In this document: positions 1 through 10,318 of the stretch, piece after piece
How positions within the stretch are numbered: position 1 is the stretch's first letter
Layout of the letters: the number at the start of each line of letters is the position of its first letter
DNA from: Rhizophagus sp. LPA8_4_AMF
Taxonomy: Eukaryota; Glomeromycota; Glomeromycetes; Glomerales; Glomeraceae
DNA: 32,682 nt
Direction of reading: 5' to 3'
Assembly: GCA_021464525.1 (NCBI GenBank)
Contig: JADRCO010000485.1
Coordinates: 1 to 32,682, forward strand
Program-made: the position numbers and the translations under genes
Notes under the pieces: generated by a model
Databases searched by the model: none
What the model was told of the DNA's origin: nothing
The model's input: only the letters and a program-made list of their open reading frames with translations

Positions 1-972
1 CCCTGAAATTACAATTATGCAACATATAAATTATTGTAATTTTACCGTTATAATTAATTTGCATTAAGATAATGATATTATTTAATAAAAAATAACTTTA
101 TTATTATGTATTTTAACATATTTTTATGTATTTAATATATTTATCGCATTTTTATATATGTTAAATTAATAAAAAAAATTTACATATTATACTGAAAATA
201 GGGTCAATTTGCTCAAAAATATATGATGACTTTGTAAAATTTGACCTAATTTGTGAAAACCCAAAAATATGACTTTACACTAAATTTGCCTGAATTTGCA
301 AAAACTTATTTATGACATTTTTCTAAATTTGGATAAATTCGTAAAAACTCAAAAGTGAGTTATATCAGAGATGTCTAGGATCCTAATAAAACATAATTTT
401 ATTTTGTAATTATGTTATTTACTAATAAAATATTATCAAAATAAAGAATAATATATATTAAAAAGTGGATAATTTTGTCTATTTTGTTAACTTGTATTGA
501 TAGAGTTAAAGATCATTCAATTTATTTAATTTTCACAATTAAAAAAAAATAATAATATATACTAAAAAATGGATAATTTTGTCCATTTTATTAACTTGTA
601 TAAAGAATTTAGTGAAAGTAATGAACTTGAAGAAATTTAATGTATGTATTAAAATTTTAGTAAAATTGAAAGTTTAAATTAAATAAATTAAATTAACATT
701 TAAAATTTAGGATGCAATATATAAATAGATCTAGGTATTTGATAAGACTGTAATAATAGGGTTAAAAAATTATCCAATTTTTGCAAGTTTATTTAACTTA
801 TTTGTTAGTTTGCAGATTTGTATAGATTTGTAACTTATTTGCAAATTTACAGGTTATTTGTAATACTGTAAATTATTTGCAGATTATTTGCAAATTTGCG
901 AATTACTAATGTAAAATCTGCAATATTGCAGATTTCAGAAATCAATTAAGAATCTATCCTTAGATAAAATAC
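1..972. other. AT-rich gene-free DNA
   Basis: No coding region is visible. The stretch from about 780 to 955 is a low-complexity patch in which short words such as TTTGCAGATT, TTTGCAAATT and their complements recur on both strands. This gives a degenerate satellite-like texture. The rest is A/T homopolymer-rich sequence with no structure I can name. Confidence 0.6.
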
Positions 973-1366
973 AATTGGGAACGCCCACAGCAAAAGCTGG
1001 GATTAATTGAGTCACGTGATTTTGAGAAAATCGCACTTTAATATTATTGGTTAATTTAATAAATTATAATTTATTCTATCATTTTTAAAGATTTTTAAAA
1101 TCAGTTTTTTGCAAACTAGGGTAAAATTTTGCAAGGAATTCATTAAAAGTATTAGTTTTTTTCTAAATCCTTTATATCATTTGTTAAATGCAATAATAGA
1201 AAAATACAAAATTTACATATTTTTAAATAAAAAATTTTTTTATTAATATACTATAAACGAAATTTTTTTTTCCTGAAAGGTTTAATAAAATAGTATCTAA
1301 TTAAAATAAAATCTCAAAAAAAATTTTTTAGCTAAACCCCGGGTTTTGCTGTAGGCGTCCTCAATT
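973..1366. mobile_element. Short inverted-repeat element (MITE-like), 394 bp
   Basis: The two ends are inverted repeats. The left end starts AATTGGGAACGCCCACAGCA and the right end, read on the opposite strand, starts AATTGAGGACGCCTACAGCA. They match at 20 of the first 23 positions. The interior is AT-rich and non-coding, with a TCACGTGA palindrome near 1013. A long target duplication is not evident (only AC on both sides). Size, matched ends and lack of a gene fit a non-autonomous DNA transposon; the superfamily is unknown. Confidence 0.65.
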
Positions 1367-2459
1367 ACAGTTTTATAACAAATTATTTTATATAGTTAGA
1401 ATTACAACATAAAAAATTAAGAATAAAAATCCCAAAAATCAAAATAAAAATTGCTAAAGTTATCAACAAAGTAAATTACTACTAAAGAAAAAAATTATTA
1501 CAAGAGAATATATAAAAATATATTATATAATCAATGATTGTTGCTTATATTAAAGTTTTATTAAAAAATTGGTAAAATTTTAAAAAAAAGCAAAATTTAG
1601 CAAAACTTATTATAAATGTAAATTATAATAAAATTTTGATAAAACTAATTGTAGAATTTTAAGTAAGTAATCTTAAATATATTACAAAAAAAATAATAAC
1701 TAAAAAAAAAATATTTTGCAAGTTTTGCCTAGTTTTAAAATTTCATTAGTTTTGGATTTTACTTTTAATAATAAAACTAGTTTTGCCAGGTTTTAAAAGT
1801 TTTATTAAAAGATTTAGTTTTAATTTTAAGTTTATATAGAATTTATATATTAATTTTACTTGAATTTTAATAAAATGAATAAAATCCAATATTAGTAAAA
1901 TCAGATTTCTAATATTGATATTTATTGAAATATTGCAAAAAATGTACTTTTATTTATTTTATTTGAACTATTTAAATTAAATTAATATTATTTAAACTTC
2001 TATTATGATAATGTATTTTGTTAAATTACGTGATATTTAGTAATTATAAAAAATGATTATTATTTGTTGAAATTATTCAATCAAAATAAATAAATCTAAT
2101 GGTAGAATCCCGTTTATTTCTAATAGAGATGTAAGGTAAAATTTATATGTAAAATACTCTAAAAATCCTACTATATATAAATAAATTATATATAAAAAAG
2201 GAATTATTATACTGCATTATTTTAATTTTTTTCCTTTATAGATCAATTAACCAATAAAATTGCAAGAAAAAGTAAGGTAAATTATATATAAAAGTTAAAA
2301 TTTTTATGAAGACCTTTATTAGAAGTAAGCGAAATTTCTAATAGTAGTAAGATTATTTTTTTAAGTATGATAAATTGTAAGTTATTTAAAAAAATATTAA
2401 AATAATATATTACTTAATAATTTCTGATATATTATATTTAAAAGATGATTTTAATAATA
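1367..2459. other. AT-rich gene-free DNA
   Basis: No open frame of note and no RNA gene is visible. A short phrase, GTAAGGTAAA followed by ATATATAAA-rich sequence, occurs near 2130 and again near 2270 as an imperfect direct repeat. Otherwise nothing was seen. Confidence 0.5.
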
Positions 2460-2949
2460 CAGTAACATCTTCCTAAGTACATTTACCTCAGAAATTGGGA
2501 CTGGTCATACATGTGCATTTAGAAAAAGTGTATACTTAAAGAATAATCAATAGAAAAATAGACAATAAAGAATTTAACAAAACTTTTAAATTCAAAGTTT
2601 CTTTTTATTTATTTTAATTTAAAATGCTTTTTAATACATTTTAAAGTAAAAGAACTGACATCTTTTATAAAATGCAATAACTTATTAATAGTTAATACAA
2701 ATTTATTTAACTTCAAATAAATTTATAAAAAAATCAATTATGACCAAATAGCTATTGATGATTAGTCAATATTGTATAATAGTCATGTGAATGTGTGATT
2801 TCAATATACTTGGGACTTCAGAATTGCTTACATGCGTAGAACATAGAGGGAGTGTATTTAGCTCTAAGTCCCAAGCTTGAGACCAAGCTATAGTGTACAT
2901 ATAGAGAGGGAGTGCACTTATAGAGAATGCACTTATGGAGGGGTTACTG
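2460..2949. mobile_element. pogo/Tigger-like MITE, 490 bp, TA-flanked
   Basis: The left end reads CAGTAACATCTTCCTAAGTA. The right end, on the opposite strand, reads CAGTAACCCCTCCATAAGTG, so the ends form an imperfect inverted repeat of about 25 bp. Both ends are bordered by TA (2458-2459 and 2950-2951), as expected for the Tc1/mariner-pogo supergroup. The interior has an AAGTCCCAAG/CTTGGGACTT inverted repeat (2809-2818, 2866-2875) and several AGAGGGAGTG subrepeats near the right end. There is no transposase frame, so it would be non-autonomous. Confidence 0.65.
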
Positions 2950-3052
2950 TATCATTCAATTTATTTAATTAGATAATTCTAATAAGATATTAATTATTTT
3001 TTTATAATTATTTAATATCAAATAATTTAATAAAATGTTATATGATACAGTA

Positions 3053-3212
3053 AGGAGGTTTTATACATATATTATGTAATATTCAGCTTAATATAACTTA
3101 CCCCCTTATTAGATTTAACAACCAATCAAATTATAATATTTATAAATCATATGATTTTATTAAGTGTAATTTAAGATTTTAATTATTCCTTACATAATAT
3201 GTGTAAGCTCCT
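3053..3212. mobile_element. Small TA-flanked MITE, 160 bp
   Basis: The element starts AGGAGGTTTTATACATATAT and, read from the other end, AGGAGCTTACACATATTATG. The arms align with small gaps, and TA dinucleotides border both ends (3051-3052, 3213-3214). The interior is AT-rich. This fits a Tc1/mariner-type miniature element unrelated to the pogo-like copy just upstream. It is non-coding. Confidence 0.55.
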
Positions 3213-4321
3213 TAAATATAATCAAAAAATATATCATATTTTATAATTGGTAAGATATTGTATTGTATAGTATTATATAAAGAAAGACAGAAAATAACTT
3301 TGATCAAATATCAAATTTTGGCTAAGGTTACTTTTTAAAATATTAGAATTGTGAGTTGAATAATACTTCAGTAATGTATACTGTAACTTGTTAAATTAAA
3401 CAATAATTCTTCGTCATATGTATTATATATTTATTTATTTATGTAAATACTTTTACCTTTAATAAGATATTCTAAAAAAATTTAAATATATGGCTTAAAA
3501 TTATAAAAGCCAAATTTAATTAATAAAAAATATGCAGTTAAATTATTATTTTTACATTCTAAAGTATCAGCGATTAGCAAAATTGATTGACAAGGTGCAT
3601 TTGACATATCAAAAAAAAAAAAAAAATTCTCTTTCGTATTCTAAGTAATGACAACCAAGTAATTAATTTGTTAAAAGATAAAATAATCTAGAGATATTCA
3701 AATTCAAGTAAAAAATAGTAATCGTATACATATCGTTTATTTATTAATGATGAAATTACTGAAGTCTGAATTAACACTAAATTTAGTTTTTAAAACATTC
3801 TGTCTGTGTTTTGTACGGAATGTCAAAGCATTTGCACTCAATGGTCGGTTTCCAAAAATATACTTTTGTGTTTTTTAAATGTAAATTGTCGGAAACTGAA
3901 TAATTTAACTAGAAATTCTTATTATTGAGACTATTAACTCTTTATACTTTATGTAGATAAAATAGTAATTAAAATTTTGAACGAGCCAATCTGATAAACT
4001 GTATTTTATATAAAGTAACATACAGCTTGGTTTTTACTAGAGAATGACACAACTTGGACTTTGATTTTCATGGCAATAAAAGTTGCCGATGATTTCAATG
4101 GTGGATACTCGAAACTGAATTTCATTCATTAATTTTTATGTTTCAAGTACTTTTTTCTGGCTGGTTAAATTACTAAGTTTTATATAAATGTATCAAGCGA
4201 AATGCAGTGCTTATCATAAATGAAAATTTTGAGTTAGGAATGTTGTAATAAGGATTAGCATTATTAAAAATAAAACCGGTAAATTCGCATGCATTTCTTA
4301 CGTACTAATGTCTCGACAATT
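3213..4321. other. Gene-free DNA upstream of the DUF89 gene
   Basis: No gene is seen in this stretch. Base composition becomes less extreme from about 3780, which may mark the promoter and 5' UTR of the following gene. An in-frame upstream ATG at 4289 would extend that protein by 11 residues (see its entry). Confidence 0.5.
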
Positions 4322-5830
4322 ATGGCAGTAAATCCGGCAAACCCTCCACGACCTGCTCTTCAAGCAACAGATAAAAATACTTTTGCATATATTACCGCAA
4401 AAAAACGATGGCCTGAAATCTTAGAAAAAGTTATTGATGATATATATAAAACTATTAATTCACTTGGCCCTTTGGAAGTAGATAAAATTCAAGAAGGAAA
4501 AAGAATTGCGGATTCCCTAACAGAACTTAAATACCAAATACAGCAAAAAAAACCATTGATGTATGTTTGCTTGAAAGTTACGGATATTTTCCTTTAATCT
4601 TTTTTATTTTTATATATATTAAACACTTATTGTTTGTAAAAGCCCAATTGAAGCTAGTGAAGCGCCAGATATCGACACATATAACTATGTTTTAAATACT
4701 TATTTCAATGGTGAAAACTGGTACTCTGCGACTTGGTTATTTGCAGAATGCTACTTATACCGTAGAATTCATTCAACGCTTGCAGAAACCAAACATTGGC
4801 GCATCTATGATCCTTATTTTCGTCAAAAAGAATATTCTTTCAGAGCCTCCTTTGCTACAATTATCGAAATCGCAAAACGCATTGATGAATTAATTTCTGC
4901 CCCAAAAGTGAACGCAGATAACAGAGACATAGAGACCGATGAAATAATCTTCCATGAACTTGCACAAATATCACTTTGGGGCAATGCGACAGATTTATCT
5001 ATGTTGACTAATTTTAGTTTTGATGAAGTTAAGAAATTGCAAAGTGTCGGAACAAAACGTATGGAAGTATCAGAGAAAAATATTTTGGTGAACGATTTGG
5101 CGAAAGTATGGGAATGGATCTTAAAATGCCGTTATGCTAGGATGGACCTCATTCTAGATAATGCTGGTACGTCTACTTATACTTAAGTCTGAAATGAATA
5201 ATAAAATTTATCATCTATTTTTTCAATTTAGGATTTGAACTCTACGGAGATTTAGTTTTTGCAGATTGGCTAATCCAATCCGGTTATGCACGAGAGGTTC
5301 ACTTACATGCCAAACCAATTCCATGGTTTGTTTCAGATACGACGCGGCATGATTTCGACTGGCTCTTCCAAACACTTCAAAGTGATGATTTCTTTTCATT
5401 CACCTCTGAAATAGAAAAATTGTCTCTCAAAAAGCTTGCTAGTCGTTGGCAATCTTACATTGTAAATTCTCAATGGATCTTTACTGAGGACTATTTCTGG
5501 ACATCACCGTATTCATATTGGCACCTAGCAGAGCAGGCACCAGACTTATATGCTGACTTATGTAAGTCTCAGCTTGTGATATTTAAAGGCGATTTGAATT
5601 ATAGAAAGTTGGTATATGATTGTAAGTGGGAAACTACTGCGCCTTTTAGAGAAGCCATCGGGCCGTTGGCAAGCGCGAAAGGCACACCACCAGTATTAAC
5701 TATGAGAACTGGTAAGTCTGATCTTTTCGTTGGTCTCGAGAAAGGAGTTGAAGAAAGGTTGAACGCTGTGGAAGAAGGCTGGATGTATTCTGGGAAATAT
5801 GCCGTGGTACAATTTAACGAAGGAACTTAG
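4322..5830 (+). CDS. ARMT1/DUF89 family metal-dependent damage-control phosphatase
   Basis: The gene has three exons: 4322-4560, 4643-5166 and 5232-5830, giving 453 aa. The introns are GTATGT..AG (82 nt) and GTACGT..AG (65 nt). The product belongs to the DUF89 family (human ARMT1, yeast YMR027W/Hrt2 group), cobalt/manganese-dependent phosphatases that act on reactive sugar phosphates and related damaged metabolites; a carboxyl-methyltransferase role for human ARMT1 has been debated. With this start the metal-ligand residues fall at D252 and N253 (DNAGFEL motif) and D290 (FVSDTT), nearly the human numbering. The substrate-site motif KGDLNYRKL follows at about 373-381. The N-terminus MAVNPANPPRP resembles fungal homologues, which is why I prefer this ATG to the in-frame one at 4289. 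All key residues are present, so the enzyme is probably active and cytosolic. It converges on the HAD gene, with 233 nt between stop codons. Confidence 0.92.
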
Positions 5831-6063
5831 TAATTTTATGCTTAAAAGTCAGTTTTATAGGAAGAGAAATCACTAACTAGTCATATCTTATATTTTCTTT
5901 ATATAAAAATTTGGATTAATAGATGATATGAGGTCTGACTTATCAATTATATTAAATAAACTTGAATGTTATGTCTTGCTATTCTTGATTATTGAAGATA
6001 TTATAATTAACAATATTTATTAATTGTATCAAAACATAAATGGATAATCTATTTAAATATCCT

Positions 6064-7317
6064 TTAATTATCAAAAGGTGGTAACTCATATTTTGCTGGA
6101 TCAAAATCTTCTAGAGAAGTAAGAATTTCGTCTGTATCATTATTACCTGGATGTAATAGTGCTATATTAGGATCTGGGACCCAAACCACCTAAAAAAAAA
6201 GGTAAAAAAACTGGATCAAGGTTTAAAACTTTCTTACTCTAATTTTAAAAATGTAAACCTACGTGCATTCCTGCATTCTTTGCAGCCTGGATCCCATTAA
6301 TTGCATCCTCAAATACCAAGCACTGATCTAAAGGTGGACTACCCATACTTTTCCAAGCAGAAAGAAACAAGTCTGGTGCAGGTTTACCATTCTTGACATC
6401 CGGATCATCTCCACAAGTGATACTATCAAACATACTGAAAAGTTCTTGATTATTAAGAGATTTGACGGCGAAATTATCACGACTAGAACTCGTTGCAACC
6501 TATTGCATTGTTTATAAATTTAGTATTTCATGTGTACTCTCTTGTGTATCATATCAGAACACTTACTGCTATGGGAATATTATGGGCTTTCAAATGCTTT
6601 ATAAGCCTCTTATTTGAATGATTAAAATGTGTTATTTAATAATATAGCAACTTATTAAACGATTTATAAATAACTAACCATGACACCGGGCATAGGTCTG
6701 GCAGTAGGAAATCTTTCAATCTTTGCAATTAAAGGAAATAACTCGATTAAATTAAAATCATAAAACAAGTATCTTAAATGAAATGAAACAAATCATACGT
6801 TTTTATCATTTCGTTCCTTCATGAGCTCTTCCACCGACATGGGAATACCGGTTTCCCTTACCAAGAGATCGGCAGACTAAATAAATTATAGTATAAGATT
6901 TACTTTCTAGATTGTAACTTGATATAAGTGACGAAATTTACATCATATTGTCGAAGTCCCAATGAGAGTGACCTAAGCTCCCATGTATAAGTTTTCCCGT
7001 ATCTACCCAGAATTTCAGCTAATAAAAAATTTGAGCACGCATATTAGATATGCGTTTGAAGTAGCAACACTCGATAGTAGATTAATTTATTACAAGATTA
7101 TTACATGTCACTTCATAATAGATTCGTTCCGTATCCTGTAAAGTTATGAGTTAGCAGGACTTATTTATTCTAAGTGAATGAAACGATTTAACATACCAGC
7201 AGTAAACCTATGTCAAAAGAACAGTATTAATAAAGAAGTGAGGAAACGACCAAAGTATATATCACGAAAGAAAAAGTACTAACCATCCATATCAAAGATG
7301 CAATGAGTTATTTTCAT
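6064..7317 (-). CDS. HAD-superfamily phosphatase, pseudouridine-5'-phosphatase (HDHD1/PUDP) type
   Basis: There are nine exons on the minus strand: 7284-7317, 7197-7207, 7105-7135, 6942-7018, 6799-6876, 6679-6741, 6567-6608, 6263-6499 and 6064-6189. They sum to 233 codons (232 aa). All introns are GT-AG and every phase joins. HAD motif I is FDMDGLLLDTE with D9 and D11; motif II is VATSS (113-117); motif III is the Lys of NGKPAPD (K151); motif IV is FEDAINGIQAA (E176, D177). The DDPDVKNGKPAPDLF block and the C-terminal VVWVPDPN block are characteristic of HDHD1-like enzymes, which dephosphorylate pseudouridine-5'-phosphate. Fungal relatives include glycerol- and deoxyglucose-6-phosphate phosphatases, so the substrate is less sure than the family. 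The second exon is only 11 nt. The start codon is 130 bp from the divergently read kinase gene. Confidence 0.9.
7197..7207 (-). other. 11-nt microexon of the HAD phosphatase gene
   Basis: The exon GTTTACTGCTG is bounded by an ATAG acceptor and a GTATGT donor. It completes Gly12 and adds three Leu residues, turning FDMDG into the family motif DMDGLLLDTE. Skipping it would shift the frame, so it must be included to make enzyme. Confidence 0.85.
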
Positions 7318-7447
7318 TTTTAAATATGAAAAAAATACGAATTAACAGAAAAGGGACAGGAGTAGATTTGTTTTGTAAGACACTGTGTAATTTTTTGTCT
7401 CCCTATATGTAGTAGCACGATGATAGTCATTCCTTTCAGAAAGCACC
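7318..7447. promoter_or_regulatory. Divergent promoter region between HAD phosphatase and kinase genes
   Basis: Only 130 bp separate the two divergently oriented start codons, so this interval must hold both 5' UTRs and at least the proximal part of both promoters. No clear TATA box or CCAAT box is obvious to me. Confidence 0.5.
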
Positions 7448-8882
7448 ATGCTTTTTTACACTTGTGAAGAATGTGGAGAGCAATGTCCCAGTGAAGATAT
7501 CTGGATTTGGTGCAAACCTTGTAACGCACGTCATTTTCAACAACAATTCAACAGCTGGACAAGCGGAAATAGTATTGTTGATAAGTTTATTCAAGAAACA
7601 CAGCTCAACGCTTTGGACCATTTTCAAAAATTGGAGTGGATTCCCTATGAATTATTTACCGACGTTGAATATCTATCACAAGGAGGATATGGTAAAGTAT
7701 ATAAAGCTACGTGGAAAAATGGATATATTTATAAATGGAATGTTGAAAAAAAAGACTGGTCAAGGCGCGGTGAACTTCTTGGTGATACTAAAGTTGTTTT
7801 AAAAAGTTTATTCAATTCAAAGGAAATTCCTCCTGAATTTTTCGACGAGGTAAATATATTATATCATGTATTTAATATCACTTATGAATACTTATATTAT
7901 CTGATATCCATTGAAACCTTTAGATTAAACATCAATTACAATCAATCGGTACGAAAGGAGGATACAAAATCATTCCATGTTACGGAATAACTAAGGATCC
8001 AACAACCGAAGATTTTATGATGGTAATGAGATTTGCAGAAGAGGGGAGTCTTCGGAATTATTTAAATAAAAATTTTTTTTCAATGGATTGGTATCAGAAA
8101 CTTAAGATATTATATGGAATACTTAAAGGACTTGATGATATCCACAATGCTGGTTTGACTCACCGTGATTTCCATAGTGGAAATATAGTATTATTCAACT
8201 TTGAGGATACATGTATTACAGACTTTGGTTTATGCAAACCCATAAATCATGAGTCTTCCAAAAAAGAACGACCAGTCTTTGGAGTCTTACCTTATGTCTC
8301 GCCCGAAGTGTTGTGTAAACATGAATATACACAATCGGCAGATATCTATTCATTTGGAATTCTCATGAATGAAATGTCATCAGGTTTACCACCTTACAAA
8401 GATATTCCTCATGATATTCATCTTGCGATGAATGTCTGTCAAGGTCTCCGTCCACATATTAACGCTGATATAACACCCAAATTGTTCATCCAATTAACTA
8501 AACGATGCTGGGATGCCAAGCCCGAAAATCGACCAACTTCTCATTATTTAAAGTATCAAATTGGTAAATGGTTTGGAGTTTTTGAATCGGAAGAATATGA
8601 TGAATTTTGGAGTCAGGTTAGAGAAATTGAACAACGACAAAAAATTGATTCATCAAGATCTAGTCCCCCAACATCAGAAATTACTTACACAACGCATCCT
8701 CAGGCCATTTATAAAAGTCGTCTTTTACCACTTTTACCAAATCATCCTCAATTTGAAAATGCTGGTAAGCATCAACTACGATATCAATTTTAACTCTAAT
8801 ATCCTAATCGATTTGCTGATTTTATTTTCTTATTATATTCAAAGATTCGAGATTGATTGATTTGGAGATTCCAGATTTATAA
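7448..8882 (+). CDS. TKL-like protein kinase with N-terminal Cys-rich zinc-ribbon-like segment
   Basis: Three exons, 7448-7849, 7924-8764 and 8845-8882, give 426 aa. Introns start GTAAAT and GTAAGC and end in AG. Residues 6-25 carry C6-x2-C9 and C22-x2-C25, a probable zinc ribbon. The kinase domain follows: glycine loop SQGGYGKVY (about 77-85), ATP lysine K119 in VVLK, catalytic loop H214-R215-D216 with N221, D234-F235-G236, SPE, then the C-lobe arginine region ending near ENRPT. All catalytic residues are present, so the kinase should be active. Tyr-kinase-like sequences of this layout form very large families in arbuscular mycorrhizal fungi, where individual roles are unknown. The short third exon gives the C-terminal tail DSRLIDLEIPDL; if the last intron were retained, the protein would end 8 residues after that point, at 8793. 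Confidence 0.9.
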
Positions 8883-10318
8883 CCTTCTATCCTGATGGCA
8901 TTTTATAAATATTTTGAAAAGTTTAATTTTCATGTATCAAAACGCTACGATATTATCTTCAAATTTTTAATAAACTAATAAGCTTTTTTATAATACCAAA
9001 GGGCTCCTTAGTCCTTCCTTGCTCTGTCATCTTGAAAGGGCAATAAAATGAAGGCAGTAAAAAGTTTTGGTTTTTCGATGGCAAATAGAAGACATACATG
9101 TATAAAACACATCTATTTCATATATTATATGTATCGAAAATTTTTTTCTATCTATGTATGTATGTTATGTATGTATATATATATATGTATGTATGTCGAA
9201 TTTTTCAAATTTCGCTCAAAAAATTATCAAACGACAAGTTCCTTTTTAACACTTATTTCACAAGTTTTTTACGTATAATAATTATATCATTATTAGGTCA
9301 AATATTTTAGTCAAAATTCGAAAAGAAGTTCTAGACCAGTGACGATCACCACACAATAATTCCTTGAACAATAAATATTCTTATGAACAACTTTCCAAGA
9401 ACGTTCGGCTTTCATTATCGAACAAACCTTTTAAAAAAGATGATTTTTTTTATGACAAATTTTTAATAAAATAAATAAATAAATGAGTCCCTTGTAATAA
9501 GTTAAAAAAACAAAATACCAAAAAGGTCAATTTAGCACACTCAGACGAATAGAGCATGGATCTACATTTAAAGATCTTAGAGGTGTAAAAAGCATTTGAA
9601 TAATTAATATTTATTTAAAACCAAAGAACTCTATACTAAAAGTATAGAAGAGATTACAAATGTCATTTTAAGCGCTGCAATATGTGAATATAAATCGGTT
9701 TATATAGCAACAGGCGCAGTAAATATTGAAAATCACGTGTAATTTGTCTTCATTTTCGTGTGCCCGATTGTGTCGCAACAAAATCATAAAAAGAAAGTTT
9801 TTTCTAATAATATATAGCCTTTAAAGTTATGGTAGATGTCGACTGCTCTGCAAGTTTATTTGGAGCGATAAAAAGCGATTCATTTGACAAATTTTTCTTT
9901 CGCTAAATCCATTTTTGGAAATGATTGGCAAAGAGCAAAAATCAATCATTTATATGTATAGTCAAAATCGCCATTCAAAACCTTCTTCTGAATCCTAGCA
10001 GAACAGGTGAAATTATAACTATATTACAAGTTTAAAAGCTTTATATCAAAGTATGATTTTTTAAAAGTTGCTTTGTTACTTAATGTCGTAATGTCGGCCA
10101 AAAATTACGTCATATGAGTCATGAGGTTCCTTATGTACAGTGTAACAATGGTAACGTTTAACGCTATCACGTGCAAGTGCATAACTCCTACGTAAATATT
10201 GTACGCCCATGAATCATATGGATAACAATAATTCAGTCACACAATAAAATAGATAAATTAATGATGATCTTTCATTAATGTTGATAAAAATTTTTTATCA
10301 TTCCTTTCTTTACTCAAA
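8883..10318. other. Intergenic region with ATGT/TA microsatellite
   Basis: No gene is supported. A microsatellite of ATGT and TA units occupies about 9150-9197 and produces short, meaningless open frames. CACGTG palindromes, the core of bHLH/E-box sites, occur at 9734-9739 and 10168-10173, the second about 145 bp before the tRNA-synthetase start codon; a regulatory role is only a guess. No tRNA-like B box was found. Confidence 0.55.

Noticed and set aside
367-390. AGGATCCTAATAAAAC near the left edge, similar to the transposon terminus AGGATCCCAAAAT at 27064
   Set aside because: Similarity stops after about 8 bases, no partner terminus or duplication was found, and the A/T-rich tail inflates the match.
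9048-9310. Two overlapping short open frames rich in Tyr, Met and Val
   Set aside because: They are created by the ATGT/TA microsatellite and have no similarity to any known family.
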